From: Dolomedes plantarius
Taxonomy: Eukaryota; Arthropoda; Arachnida; Araneae; Dolomedidae
Reading direction: 5' to 3'
Length of the DNA stretch: 64,000 nt
NCBI GenBank assembly: GCA_907164885.2
Contig: OU015495.1
Location: forward strand, 97,445,332 to 97,509,331
A model generated the notes under the pieces. The model was not told the DNA's origin. It was given only the letters and a program-made list of their open reading frames with translations, and ran no database searches. Shown here one piece after another: positions 1 to 12,167 of this stretch (its first letter is position 1; each line of letters begins with the position of its first letter). A program made the translations under genes and the position numbers.

Positions 1-337
1 ATTACTTAAATACTTGAAGTTTAGTTTTAAGAAAAATTACCTTTGTTTAAAACTACTTCATTTGTCAAAACTGGGTTGTTAAAACTGAGAATCATCTTTA
101 AATTGTCTGTTTACTAGAGTTTTCATTGTAAAGTATAACTTTTTTTTTGCAATGGGTATAGAATAGTTAAATTCATATTTTTTCTCTGTGGTTTTGTAAT
201 TTTTGGTTAGTTTATTGACCGTCCATGAAAATATATTCAGAGAAATTGTTTAGACATAAGCATCTGTAGCTTTCTTTTCTGAACTTTGTACAATGAAACT
301 ATTTAATTCTCTTACAGCCTAAACTCGGGCACTTCTA
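1..337. other. AT-rich non-coding stretch
   Basis: No open frame of useful length, no terminal repeats and no RNA gene seen. Confidence 0.5.
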
Positions 338-420
338 TTAAATGTATATATATATATTATATATGTATATTAATATATATTATTAATGTATATTATTAAA
401 TGTATATATATATATATTAC
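338..420. repeat. Imperfect TA-rich low-complexity tract
   Basis: Two short (TA)n runs are separated by interrupted TAATATAT motifs. It is a simple-sequence tract with no coding potential. Confidence 0.85.
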
Positions 421-491
421 AACTTTTAAAGGAAATTAAACTTCAAACAACAAAAAATCCTTTTCTAATAACGTTTTTATATAAAAGCATA

Positions 492-720
492 TTGCGTCCG
501 ATGTAGCAAGATGATAGTGCGTTGGTCTGGGGTTATTCGGTTCGAATCCCGACGAATGCCATTAAATATATTTTTGTCTAGGTTGGATATAAGCACGCTA
601 AATCCATAGACCAGTAGTTCTATGATGTCAGAGGATAGAAGAGGGTACGAGGCCTCCAGATGTTGCCCCTAGGAGGGCTCTGTAAAAATTGAGGTGGCAC
701 CAGGGGATGGACTTTGTTCA
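492..720 (+). mobile_element. tRNA-derived SINE, family A, copy 1
   Basis: A tRNA-like head carries a box-A-like GTAGCAAGATGATAG segment and a near-consensus RNA polymerase III B box, GGTTCGAATCC, at 539-549. A body of about 150 bp follows. The same head and body (CCATTAAATA, GGATAT.AGCACG and a terminal GAGGTGG) recur in reverse orientation at 53165-53452, which defines a dispersed family. I see no poly(A) tail or clear target duplication. A real tRNA gene is unlikely because no acceptor or anticodon arms fold around the B box. Confidence 0.7.
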
Positions 721-2206
721 CCTACATCGTCCCCCCCCCCCCTCCACACACGCACATACACTGAAAGCAGCCATCGATTCTCGCGGATTATGTGCGAATG
801 GCAACATATGCGTATTGTCAAACAACAACAATAACATGTAAAAGCATTTACAACATAAAAAAATGGTTTTCATAACTGGCTTAGCATTTTTGTACTGGTT
901 TTTATACTGGCCTATCACTTCAAATGACTTTGGAATAGACCCACATCAAGTGACTTCAAGAAGTTCGGGGGAAATATTCAACTATACGATGAAACGCTAC
1001 TTTTACCGAATTTTTAACGGAAAAGAATACTTGGTAAACATGTAAAGTTCACTGTTTCCATTACCTTAGTTTGCGGTAACATATATGCTAAAATAACGAA
1101 CTCACCATTAACGAGATGAAACGAGGTTTTCTACAATAATCTCGATTTATTACAACAACAATTAGGCTAATAATTACCGTACTCATTGCTAGCAGGTAAC
1201 GGGGAATTTATATCGTGTGTTAATCTCGGTAGCTATATTACGGAAACCCTGCCAGAATTCAGCCATGCCACTGCATGTACAATTCTCTCCTCTAACCTTT
1301 CTGTCTTAACTTTATCACCAGGTTCCTGGAACCCTAGCTAACCCCAAACGCCGTCAATGAGCATTATAATGTCCAGCTGCCCTACAGCAAAACGATCTTC
1401 AATTCTTCAATTTTTTCGTTCCTACCTCGCCTCGTGGCGTCTGCCGCCTGACTATCGCGTGTGTACATTATCCACGGGGTTTCCCATCTAGTACAAAAGT
1501 AGCTGTTATTTGCATTCGCACTTGTTTCTTCTTCAAACGACGATTTATTTAAACCAGGGGGAGAGGGGTTTAATTTGGATTCAATACCTCACAAACAGTT
1601 GGAGATAAGAGACTTACTTTTTAGTGTAATTTGTCATGTGACATTTTACCGAGAAAACACTGTGAAATATGAACACGTGATGAAAACAGAAATGTTAATT
1701 ATTTGTAGCGTTATTAGCATGGAAGGGAATGGTTAGTAGTTGAAAGGAGAATTTCAATACTTCATTTTTATTGTACGTAACAAAAGTAAAATATCGGAAA
1801 TGAGCAGTTATTAAAATTTATTATAACAATCAAGTAAAACCAGACTTGGGTAGCAAAAGTTAACCATTCCATGAAAAAATACAGGCTGGGGGGGGGGAAT
1901 TATTTCTTTGGCTCAATTTTTATTTTATGTATATGAAATATGTTTGGCGAAATTTATACTTTAGAAAGATAACAATGGTATTTATTACAAGGTAAACTGG
2001 AGTACAAACTGAGAGATAACAAAATAAAGACCAAATTTTGTCTTCTCGACTGTTGTCATAAGTGTCTGAAGCAGAAAGAAAAATAAATACAAGTTTTTGA
2101 GTTAGAAATTAACTATAGCATAATGTAAACAAGATATTTTCCATTTTAAGTCTGTTGTTAATAATATCAGTAGGCAAAGATTAAAAAAACGGAATTTTGA
2201 TAATTC
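721..2206. other. Non-coding stretch
   Basis: Contains a C run at 731-741, a G run near 1888-1897 and a locally less AT-rich part at about 1250-1510 with many stops in all frames. The short open frame at 863-1045 has no recognisable domain. No gene is supported. Confidence 0.5.
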
Positions 2207-3062
2207 CAGTAAACCATCCTATAACGCGGTACTCGCAGAAAGCGATTTCCATATTACGCCGAGCAAAAATTGCAGACCCTCCTATAACGCGGTACTAATC
2301 AATCTGATTTGCACGAATTCTTACTTTCTTATAACGCGGAGTGAATTAATCATCTTATAGGAGGGTTGACTGTAATGTTCATTGATAATTTTATTCGCAA
2401 TATTTATTGAAAGCATGCATTGCATTAATGGACGCTACGCCACTGTTATAACATTATTTCTCCATATGAGAACGAAGTTATCTTAAGCAGTCTCCCTGTG
2501 GAATGAATTATATTTCATAACCGTATTCATCATAACTGGTGCTCTAATGATGCAGTTTATATAACATAGAAAGAATCAACCTGATTTATATGTGCATGTA
2601 CTGACTTCTGAGTTTAACGCGGTTTCCACATAAAGCGGTACGAATTAATCAGATTTACTTTAATTCTTAGTTTCTTATAACGTTTTTTCTATATAATGCG
2701 GTATATGGTTTCCATATAACGCGCTACGAATTAATCTGATTTACATTAATTCTTAGTTTCTTATAATGTGACTTCTGTATAAAACGGTATACGGTTTCCA
2801 TATAACGCGCTACTAATTAATCTGATTTACATTAATTCTGAGTTTCTTATAACGGAGTTTCTATATAACACGGTATGCGGTTTCCATATAACATGCTACG
2901 AATTAATCTGATTTACAGTAATTCTGAGTTTATTATAAAGTGGTTTCTGTATAACACAATATGCGGTTTAGATATAACTCGGTATGAATTAATCTGATTT
3001 ATATTAATTCAGAGTTCCTTATTACGCGATACGAATTAATTGCGTTGTAGGAGGGTGGAACG
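2207..3062. mobile_element. pogo/Tigger-like non-autonomous element(s), composite
   Basis: The left end reads CAGTAAACCATCCTATAACG. The right end, read inward, is CCACCCTCCTACAACGC, next to a TA at 3063-3064. A complete 100-bp mini-element lies inside at 2273-2372, with ends CAGACCCTCCTATAACGCGG and CAGTCAACCCTCCTATAAG and TA on its right. CAGT...CTATAACGCGG termini are typical of Tigger/pogo elements. There is no transposase sequence, so it would depend on a partner. It may be one element with a nested copy, or several elements recombined through their ends. Confidence 0.6.
2612..3045. repeat. 86-87 bp minisatellite inside the pogo-like element
   Basis: Five head-to-tail units begin near 2612, 2705, 2791, 2878 and 2965. 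Each unit contains CGGTTTCCATATAACGCG, then a GAATTAATCTGATTTACATT block and a GAGTTTCTTATAACG block. These are the same words that make up the element's subterminal sequence, so the array looks like an internal amplification of transposon end DNA. Confidence 0.8.
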
Positions 3063-4229
3063 TATTTCCTTTTTAGCCGTATCTTCATTATACTAAGCTA
3101 TACGAGAAATGTGTTTAAATAATTTACATATCAATAAAACTATTTGTTAAATATAGGATAAGAAATAGTTCTCCAATGAGCTAGAAATGAAACACTAAGG
3201 GAAAAAAACAACTCTGAGGCAATAAATGTCATGGAGAAAGACATTAGTGAAACGCTTTTAATCATGTACGCATTACAATGAAGACGCATTGCGGACGTTA
3301 AGAATGCTATTCGACAATTTAATAATTTAAATTGCTTTTTTCACTTCGCATCTTAAATCATTTCAATTTTATTAACTCATTAAAAAAGATTTATTTTCCC
3401 AATCCCCTTGTTATTAGATCCTCTTTCGAACAATGAAAATTAAACAAAATCCTGAAAGAAATCTATTAAATTTATCTTACAGAAGAAGAGAAATGAAATA
3501 TATTACACTTCTTCGATATCACTTCTTTTTAAGAGTAAAAAAAAAATAAAGGAGAACATATACCAGTTTGCAATTACGAAATATATTCTGAAATCTCGAA
3601 TATTAACCTATGGAATCCAATATGATTAAAGACAAAAGCGGAGGTTTTTGTGAGGTAACGCAATTACGTGGCGAGGAACCATAAATCTGCTTTTTTTTAA
3701 TAAAGATAAATGCATGACAAGATAGATTTATGTGCCATGAATATATTCTGCAGTAATTTTGTGAAAGTGATTATCAAGTCAGATAATCTTATCTACTAAA
3801 TCGAAGCAAAGAATGATTTCGAAGAATCTTATCGTGATCCCGCAGTCACTCAAATGACCGCCAATTTACGACGATCACTTAATTAAAATATTGTCTCAAA
3901 AGAAGTTTCGTAACAAGCAACTGTTGGGTCTTTCTGCAAAAATCTGATTAAATCGATGAGGATGTTGCGATCATTGTATAAAGTTGTTAAATTTACTACC
4001 ATTTAATAACATATTTCTATTCGGTAAATAGCTAAGGGTGGAAACATTGTTGGATGCTAGATATTGTGGTTAACGAGAAGGATTAAAATATCTGTAAGAA
4101 AAAACCCAATGTTTCTTTTTTTCAGATTTCTGTTCTATTATTTAGAAATTAATTAACAAGGTTGATTTTGTTTTTTGTCTTTTGGTGTAGCTTCAGTTTC
4201 ACATGTCTATTGTTGAAGTATGTTCTGCG
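3063..4229. other. Non-coding AT-rich stretch
   Basis: No domain-bearing open frame, terminal repeat or tandem array seen. Confidence 0.5.
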
Positions 4230-5432
4230 GTTGGGACTGAGAGGGTGGTTATAACTGACAGTTCATTGTTGAACGATACGAAGTTAGCACGAAGTGGGAC
4301 CACCTTTTCCAGAAGTGACAGATGTCACTCTATGAGGAAGGATATCCACAAGTTTTTGGAATGTTGCAGCAGAAATTCAAAGTCAATCTTGCAAAAGAAT
4401 AGTGATCGGCTCTTCATCGATGTGGGGCTTTGTGGCCTAGCTCGCAGTCTACGTACCAATTCACGTCCCATAGGTGTTAAATGGGATTGAGATCTGGGCT
4501 CTGAGCAGGCCAGTCCATTCCTCAATATCCATGTCAGCAAACGAGCTCTACACAGCCCGTGCTTTGTGGACAGGGGTTTTATCATCCTTAAATACGAATG
4601 GACCCTCTCCGAACAGTTTTAACAATGTAGGCAACATGAAATTGTCCAAAATGACGAGATAGCCTTCTGTCTTCAAAGTTCCCTTCACATAGACCAAGCC
4701 CAAACCATGAGAAACAGCCCCAAACCATTGTGCTTCCACCTCCAAACTTCACTTAAACTACAACACACTCAGGTAAAAGGCGTTCACCCGACATTCTCAA
4801 CACCTAGATTCTACCATCGGATTGCCAGACAGTGAACCATGATTTGTCGCTCCATAACACTTGCCGCCATTGCTCAAGGCTTCATTGTCGTCGAGCTTTG
4901 CACCACTGCAAACGTTGCAGTTCCGGTAATGTTAGGTTTATATGTAGCTTCTCGGCTATGAAAACCAATTGTTCTAAGCTCCCGACAAATTGTCACTGTG
5001 CTGACGTTGCATCTAGAGGTTTCTTCAAATTCCTGAGGATTTTTTGACCGATTCTATGCGATTAGCTTTTACGACTTTCTTCTGCACTCCGTGATCCCTG
5101 TCTACTAGACGGCAGGGTCAACCAGGTCGTGGTTAAGCAGTTGTAGCCCCTGTAAGTTTCCACTTCACGAAAACATTTTTATGGTGGATCAGGGAACTCG
5201 TAAGATCTCAGAAATCTCACGGACAGATTTTCCACATCGGGGATAACCAATCACTTCACTACTTTCAAAGTCATTTAGCTCGCATTTTCCTCCCATTTTA
5301 CGTTTCTTGCTTTGCAATTACAATTGTGAACTCATCTGACTTCTTTTATAGCTGTCTGAGAACTAGAAATGGGACGTCACTGGTAGAATCCATTACTCAG
5401 AGGGGTGTCCGGATACTTTTGATCATATAGTG
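4230..5432 (-). mobile_element. Degenerate Tc1-like transposon, 5' end preserved
   Basis: The right boundary (5' end of the minus-strand element) reads inward as CACTATATGATCAAAAGTAT followed by CCGGACACCC, with TA at 5433-5434. This is the terminus of a widespread Tc1-type group. No matching terminus is visible between about 4000 and 4300, so the 3' end appears lost or decayed; the left coordinate is approximate. The interior holds a minus-strand transposase relic. Confidence 0.7.
4310..5296 (-). pseudogene. Tc1-family transposase relic
   Basis: Reading leftwards from an ATG at 5296, the protein begins MGGKCELNDFESSEVIGYPR and continues into a helix-turn-helix segment (GKSVREISEILRVP), as Tc1 transposases do. 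Stops and frameshifts follow. Further left, about 4550-4745 encodes a catalytic-core stretch with GTLKTEGYLVILDNFMLPTL and then FKDDKTPVHKARAV, the position of the second catalytic Asp. A C-terminal part near 4325-4550 is recognisable only by RRLRARPQSPTS. The family normally has about 340 residues in one frame; here no frame spans more than a quarter of that. It cannot encode a working enzyme. Confidence 0.75.
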
Positions 5433-5434
5433 TA

Positions 5435-6966
5435 TATTAGCCACTTGTTAAGTAATATCTTTCCATCCGCTGTACCTAAATGACTATTTTTGGTGCTAAA
5501 GAAAATGTAACTCAAATTGTTTTTAAACAAAAGTTAATTTTTTTTATAAATGTCGTCAATATCAAGCAGTTGCAACTCTCTTATGAAATATAGTTTTGCC
5601 AAGATCTCATGTTACTAAACATGTTGACGTTTATAGTGAATATCTGATTCATTGTTACTTCCACTAACTACTTTATACACACGGGAAACTAAGCCTTATG
5701 TCTGTGCATGTTTTAATTTACTGGCTTCTTAGAATGGTTGCGACGTTTACCAGCTTTGTAAATCCATTTTTAATCCCTGGAGCCTGTTTTACTCTTTGGT
5801 CCATTCGCATCTTGCTACCGTCATTCCGCATAATTTATATCTGGTTGAAATATGGATATTCGAGTTCTGATGTAAAGGAGGAAGGCTCATGGAGAAGTCT
5901 ATGTTAGCGAAATTTCGCTGACAGGAAAGGGATTTAAAAACATATTATAATGGGACATCTTACAACATCTTTAACATTGTTTCGATCAATCTTTCCAAAA
6001 TCAAATCCTTTCTACGTGGATGAGATGAAAAATGTCTACTACAGTGATTTCTAATTAAAATTTCCCAAATCCCCTCTAAATGTTTCCCAGAAAATATGCA
6101 CAGACAGATCAATTCTCTCAATCTATTCTATGATTAAGAATCGGCGGCCTGTTATTGTAACAAATCCTGCTCTCTTTTCTAATGTCTGGGAAAGTTTGCT
6201 TCGGGAAAATTGATCCCAGCAGAAAGTTTTCGTGAAAAACCTCATTATCTTAATTAATTAGTAGGGAGTTTACGCATAACTATTACGAAAATTGGCTATT
6301 ATGTTATGTAAAATCTGGTAGTTCTAGCACCATTAAACTGTTATTGCATGGGACTTGTTAGGAAAGATGATAAAGTGTTTTGAACAGGCAAGACTTATTT
6401 TTCTCATATATTTACAAGAAGAGAGCTCTTGGAAATTAACAGACATGAGAATAAAAAATTGTGCATTTTCCCTTATAGGCAAGGAATACTATCACCTAAT
6501 CGATAGATGTTAATATTAAAAAGTTTTTTCCTCGAACACTTAATTCAAGAATGCACTTACCGAGAGTAAGTTCCTTAAGCATTGTTTCTCGACTATTTTA
6601 AGCATTTGAGATGGTGCATTGCTTAATCAGTTCAATAGTTGATTTATGCCTTATATATATAATAGAGAAATATTGAATAGGGGGAAATTTCAAAAATACT
6701 TTTCCTTTAGCGAGAGAAAGCTTTTAAGACTTAAAAATTATTTTAAATTTCGATAAACATCTACAGTTACACCATGACTTCTTTTCCAGATATTGACCTG
6801 CACGTGTTTTCTTTCACCTTAAAATAAACAGACTGACTTGGAAATATCCTTTCTATTTCCAATTTTTATATGGAAAATCTGAAGAGGAAATAAATTTTAA
6901 AATCATTCTTATCTACAAGTTAGGCATTTTATGATTTAAGACAACCTTTATTTTAAATCTCGTTGA

Positions 6967-6973
<7 letters not shown>
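5435..6973. other. Non-coding stretch
   Basis: The 69-codon frame at 5698-5907 is hydrophobic but has no domain I know and no supporting context. Nothing else is seen. Confidence 0.5.

Positions 6974-7012
<39 letters not shown>
6974..7012. repeat. (TA)n microsatellite
   Basis: Uninterrupted alternating TA. Confidence 0.98.
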
Positions 7013-7014
<2 letters not shown>

Positions 7015-7422
7015 ATTACATAACGTCCTTATAATACAACCTGAAAAGAAAAACTATCTCATATTTACATGGCTGGAAGGAATAAAATTATGATGCAGTC
7101 TGGCCGAATCGTTTATTAGAGAGACAAAAGTACATCCGCCCATTTCAGAAGACGACGCGGAAGCGAATATCAACTTTCAACAGCATACGCGAGAGGCGAA
7201 AAAACATGTGGCTATTATTTTGTAGGGTCAGCAGAATATTGGGGCTCGCGATGCGAACCCACGCTTTTCTCCAGACGTATACACGTGTATAAATGCAGAG
7301 GCATGCGATTTATGGTAAGTTCTGTTGCTAAGTGTTTTGTAGATATAAAGTAATGTTACTGGGGATTGGATTTAGGAAAGGGAATTTAAATGCTAGAATG
7401 GAGTGCATAATATTTAATTTAT

Positions 7423-7425
<3 letters not shown>
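7013..7425. other. Non-coding stretch with a donor-like site
   Basis: About 7130-7320 is less AT-rich and ends with a TATAAA (7290s) and a GTAAGT (7316-7321) resembling a 5' splice site. No open frame or partner site supports a gene. Confidence 0.35.

Positions 7426-7492
<67 letters not shown>
7426..7492. repeat. (TA)n microsatellite
   Basis: About 67 bp of uninterrupted TA. Confidence 0.98.
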
Positions 7493-7496
<4 letters not shown>

Positions 7497-8400
7497 TTAA
7501 CAGCGACTACAGCGCCACATCGTATTCATGGTTTTTTTTAAGTAGGCTGAATCAGTAATGCACTCCCGACTCAGTAATATACTTTCAGCATCACAATAAG
7601 GACACTTTCTCGCACTTTCCTATCTAACCTTTGCGCACTTATTACTTCATTCCTGCCCACCTTAAAATCTCTAGACTGACTCATGAAACCATATCGGGTG
7701 GTAAACTAGTTTTCTTTCGTTCCACGTTCCTCCGTTACTTCTCTCCATTATTTTCTAAAAACGCCGTGTCCAGAATATAAACCCGATTCCAAACGGCTAA
7801 AAACATCAATGAAAATCCCGATAGACCTACATTGCCCCTTCCCCTACTTTCATGTTTGTGGTTCATCAAAACATCGTATAATCAGACCATAATGTTATAT
7901 GTATAAATGGAACTCATATTCTCCGCTGTTGAGAAAGCCAGTGGGAGCAGAATCCTGTCGACTGATGACAATACTTTAAATCGTCGAACGCCAATATTTT
8001 TGCTGATCTCTGCATCTCGCATTTCCCCCTTCCTTTTCTTTTTAATCTAAAACCATCTACTGAATCATAAAATTACAATGTTTGGGTAAGTTTTATTTCA
8101 TCCTTTTTTGCTATGCAGATCACGACCATGAACTTAAAGCGTAATCTAAGTCATGGAATCCCGCTGTTTTGGTTCAATTTCTAAGTCTTTTCGTGTTACA
8201 CAGACTGACCAAAACAGGACCATCTGTTAAAGACCAATCCCGAACGACAACAAACTACCAACAAAATCTTGAAACCACGTTACACCGCCTAAACTCTCTT
8301 CCCAACAAGGGACTGACTTTTACATAGTCCAACCACGTAATGATTTTCCCTAGCAGACCTATACATTTTGCTTCTCCATCGGGGCACCTGAACCTCATTT
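7493..8400. other. Non-coding stretch
   Basis: Moderately pyrimidine-rich, with stops in every frame. No gene or terminal repeat recognised. Confidence 0.45.
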
Positions 8401-8840
8401 AAATAATTACAAGATTAAAAGAACTTTTTATATACCATGTTTTTAAATTTTCTGTTGAATCATATAAACTTGACAATTCTATGTATTAATACTTTTAAAA
8501 TTTTTTTTGATGAATTATCCCATCAACTTGAAAGAAAATGAAGTTAATTGGAAGTTAACTTGCATATAACTTTTCGTTCCCGTTCCGGCTAATAGATGGC
8601 TGCACCAGTCTACAAAACAAAATTTACTGAAAATAACTGAAAATGAATTTAATTCTGCTTAAAGATGGCTAAAAGTATTAAAATACTGCATTGTCATCGT
8701 GTTCTGAGCTATTCGAAAAGTTTCAAATGTCTAACTAGTCGGGAAGTTAGTTAAAATTCGATTGCAAGATTTGTACTTAACAAACACACACACACATACA
8801 CACAAACAAGAAAGCAAGTTAATAAAAACATGGTAAAAAT
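8401..8840 (+). repeat. Dispersed repeat R1, uninterrupted copy
   Basis: Closely matches the combined flanks of the LTR retrotransposon (29918-29966 joined to 33528-33990). Both share ACTTTTTATATACCATGTTT, then CTGTTGAATCATATAAACTT, and end in a CA-rich tract. This copy lacks the LTR element and so serves as a paralogous empty site. The nature of R1 itself is unknown; no coding sequence or TIR is seen. Confidence 0.8.
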
Positions 8841-9196
8841 ACCGTTTTTCTTCAAAACACCTTAATAATGCTCATTTTGAGAAAAAAATGTACTCTTTTC
8901 ATTTTAAAACATCTGTTCTTTTCATTTTAAAACATCTTAACTAACATATTAAAAACAAACTGGTCGGCTGGTAAAAAAAAATATTTTTTTATCAACGTTA
9001 CAGCCATCTTCTGCCGCGCGAAAACTAAAGAAACCGGAACTTCGGAGGAATTATAACGTCTTACGAACAGCTCCAAACACGCATATGATATCTACGGGAC
9101 TGCAATCCGCAGATTCTTGAAACCATACAAGAATTGACCATCAGCACCAATACCAGTCGTTATCGTCTTTTGTAAACTTCGTTTTCTTGTCGCTCT
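8841..9196. other. Non-coding stretch
   Basis: Short T- and A-runs, no feature recognised. Confidence 0.45.
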
Positions 9197-9360
9197 CTAT
9201 TAAAGCTTCATAGCTTTAATAGATAGGGCGCTGACATTTGGTACCAGAGTCTGAGTTTCGAGTCCCATTAATGGCGTGGATGTTCGGAATTGGCTTTAAG
9301 CAATAGGTCCCGGTATAATTAACCCTCATGTAGCAAAAATGACCGCAGATCTCTCAACCA
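9197..9360 (+). mobile_element. tRNA-derived SINE, family B, copy 1
   Basis: Contains a B-box-like AGTTTCGAGTCC (9254-9264), then GGCTTTAAGCAATAGGTCCC and a 3' part TGTAGCAAAAATGACCGCAG. All recur in the copies at 44287-44460 and (reverse) 63221-63413. The expected tRNA-like 5' head is replaced by a perfect hairpin with 11-bp arms (9197-9207 with 9212-9222), so the 5' end is rearranged or truncated. It is not a functional tRNA. Confidence 0.65.
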
Positions 9361-9497
9361 ACTAACTAACCAATCAATATTCATGGTTTTTATTTTGCGA
9401 AGGTGACACAATAAAGTTCGCTATATGACACAATCATACTAAAATTTTTTCTTCCTTCTCAAAATATGTTGGCCGATTCCGAAATCAAGGAAGTATA

Positions 9498-10266
9498 AAG
9501 GGTTCCCACCTATATCCGTGATACCCCCCCCCCCTTAACTTCTAAACGGTGACAGCTTAGGCCATAAAGTTGGTGTCTAGGTATAGTAAAAAAGCTATGC
9601 GAAACTCGATGAGAAAACTTACAACGACATCTATCGGGAAATTTTGGAATTAGCATTTTTATCTCAAAAATGGTACGAGATACGGGAAAAAAGTAAATTA
9701 CAAAGTTGTTTAGCATTATCGATTTAGTAAGAAAAGATACCTTGCGCACATTAATACTTGAAAAAGAATGTAGAAAATGAACATTTGTTTGGTCACGATT
9801 TCGAAAATTGTCATGTCATAAAGAGTGGAAGAAAGAAATTGAGACACTTCCCTATCTTCAGGATCTTTTATGTTGCTGAAAATACTCTCCATTTGCCACT
9901 ATACACATTTGCTCTCTGGACTAGATTTCTCGCTACCACACGACGTTTCATGACGCCATAGTTTTGAAAAGCACGACCAAACAAATGTTCTTTTTTTACA
10001 TTCTGTTTTGAGTATTAATTTGCACATTGTGTCATTTCTTACTAAATCGATGATGTTGAACAACTTTGTAATTGACTTTTTCCCGTATCTCGTACCGTTT
10101 TTGAGATAAAAACGCTAATTCCAAAATTTGCCGATAGATGGTGCTGTAACTTGTCTCGTCGAGTAGCGCACAGCCATTTTACTATACATAGACACCAACT
10201 TTATGTCCTAAGCTGTCACCGTTTAGAAGTTAAGGGGGGGTGTAACGGATATAAGCGGGAACCCTG
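9498..10266. mobile_element. Foldback MITE with ~300-bp inverted repeats
   Basis: The ends are AAGGGTTCCC on the left and, read inward from the right, CAGGGTTCCCGCTTATATCC. Each is flanked by TA (9496-9497 and 10267-10268). The left arm (9498 to about 9800) is repeated in reverse at about 9965-10266 through a long diverged alignment, including TTCTAAACGGTGACAGCTTA near the outer side and GACCAAACAAATGTTC near the inner side. The unpaired centre is about 160 bp. No transposase is present. TA duplication suggests mobilisation by a Tc1/mariner-type enzyme. Confidence 0.8.
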
Positions 10267-10850
10267 TATATATTCATTAAACAATTCATCCCAATAATTT
10301 GCCAGGGAGTCATTAGAGGTATTTAAAACTTGCGATTTGGTGACACTTAACTGCAGGGAGGCAATATATTTTTAGATGCATAGACATAGATATTCATATA
10401 AAAATATGTTTCAGCACCAGAATTGTGCAGTTTTCATCTAATATTTAAAATTTTGGTAATTCTATGTGGATTTGACACTATACAAGTATAAATACATAAG
10501 TTTTAACGTGATGCCTATTCATTTCTATCAATCTTTTCAATATATTTAACATGTAGATTCTAAATGATGAAGTTATATGGTGAAGGGGGGAACTCCGTAC
10601 AAAGCAAAAAGGATGACCAGATGCAAAAAGAACAGAGTCATCATAGATCCTGGTTAATGTTTATTCATTATCCAATCGTCCATTAAACGGACGTTCATGC
10701 TCGGTGGTTCTGAACAAAGACAATACTTAACACTGATACTCTACACATGAAAAACACAACTAATTTCCGCCACACCGTGTCAGAGTCATATTCATCACAG
10801 CTGAATCTACGCATATGATGCTTTGTTGTGTGTGGCAGAAATTGGTTATA
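10267..10850. other. Non-coding stretch
   Basis: No feature recognised between the two palindromic MITEs. Confidence 0.45.
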
Positions 10851-11295
10851 CAGGGTGTTGCCGAATTCGACCGATAAATTCAGAGGGGTAATAGTAGGTA
10901 TCAAGACGAGAAATAATCAGAGGAATGTATGACTTGAAACGCAAACCTGACGCCGGAGGGCGCTGTTTACTTAATCAAACCATACAAAAGATAAACAAAG
11001 ATGCAGAAATGAAAAGTCAACATTTCTCCATCTTTGTTTATCTTCTAGTTGCCCAAGTTTGCGTTTCCGATCATACATTCCTATGTGATTCTGTATAGTT
11101 TTTGAGTTATCTTCCTCCACCAGAAAAATGCGATATTTTCGGCCATCCAGTGGGGTTGGTAAGAGGTGTGGTCCGATTAATTAAACAGCGCCCTCCAGCG
11201 TCAAGATTGCGTTTCCGGTCATACATTTCTGTGTGAATATTGCTCTTCTTACTATCACCCTTCTGAATTTGTGTGTCGAATTCGGCAACACCCTG
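10851..11295. mobile_element. Palindromic TA-flanked MITE
   Basis: The termini CAGGGTGTTGCCGAATTCGA are inverted at the two ends, with TA at 10849-10850 and 11296-11297. A second inverted block (GGAGGGCGCTGTTTA near 10956 against its complement near 11185) and a central pair (AAACAAAGATG... near 10995-11040) make most of the 445 bp self-complementary. There is no coding capacity. The terminal CAGGGTGTTGCCGAATTCG motif is unlike the neighbouring MITE, so this is a separate family. Confidence 0.85.
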
Positions 11296-12165
11296 TAGAA
11301 GAGACGTCCATGGGATTACGTTAGACTGTACTGTCCGTGTCGAAATTTTGAAGATTCATGCTGAATTTATATGGTTATATTATTCTTTTATCTATCACGA
11401 AATGCCCTCTATTGAAGATCAAAGTTTTATAAACCCTTATAAACCCCTTTTGAAGCCGCTGTAATCAGAAACCACTTTTGTTACCGAATCGAGCTTTGAA
11501 ACCTCCGTTGTATAAACTCTCAACGTTTATCGCTGTTTCGCTAAATTCTCTTGAATCCTTTCTACGTTTTTAATATTTAGATTACAAATGAGGAAATAAT
11601 TACTCTAAATACGGGGAATAGTGAATAAATATGTATCCACAACGTTTCCATTCAGGGAAGTTCAACCACGATTGGAACGGATTAGTTTATCGGAATTCGA
11701 GTGGGCAACCAACATTTTCCGGAATATCGATCACGAGAAAGGCAGGGTGCAGGTTTAAACTGTATCTATGCAAATATTTCATCTACTTATCGACCAGTGG
11801 CTCTGTGGGAAATGTATGTTCAGAATCTGCAGGACTCGAGTTAAAATGGAATTAATGTGTCTCAAAACGGACATTCCAGTAGAACAGAATTGCACAGCTG
11901 TATCGATGCTTATGGATTGGAAACGTAGAGTGAGAAACTAACTATGAAACTGCTATATTTTTATTTTTAAATTTAATATTAAATTCTGCTGGTAACGTAA
12001 ACAGAAATGAAATACTAATAAAAATATATTTATTCGAGATATTTTATTTTAACTCTCAATTTCTTCAGGTCCAACTTTGAGCTGGATATGTAAGGTTTAT
12101 CAGTTAACATCATAGCATAACTTAGCGGTGATGCACCTTCAAGATCTCAGACTCTCTCTTTCTCT

Positions 12166-12167
<2 letters not shown>
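11296..12167. other. Non-coding stretch
   Basis: Short open frames at 11273-11464 and 11631-11855 show no known domain. No gene is supported. Confidence 0.45.

Noticed and set aside
492..560. Functional tRNA gene
   Set aside because: A B box is present but no cloverleaf forms, and the sequence recurs with a long body at 53 kb, so it is a SINE. The same reasoning applies to 44.3, 48.5 and 63.3 kb.
2612..3045. Regular repeats resembling a CRISPR array
   Set aside because: The whole 86-bp unit repeats with no unique spacers, and the context is a eukaryotic transposon.
7290..7321. TATAAA plus GTAAGT as a first exon
   Set aside because: No open frame, acceptor or conservation links them; such short motifs are frequent in AT-rich DNA.
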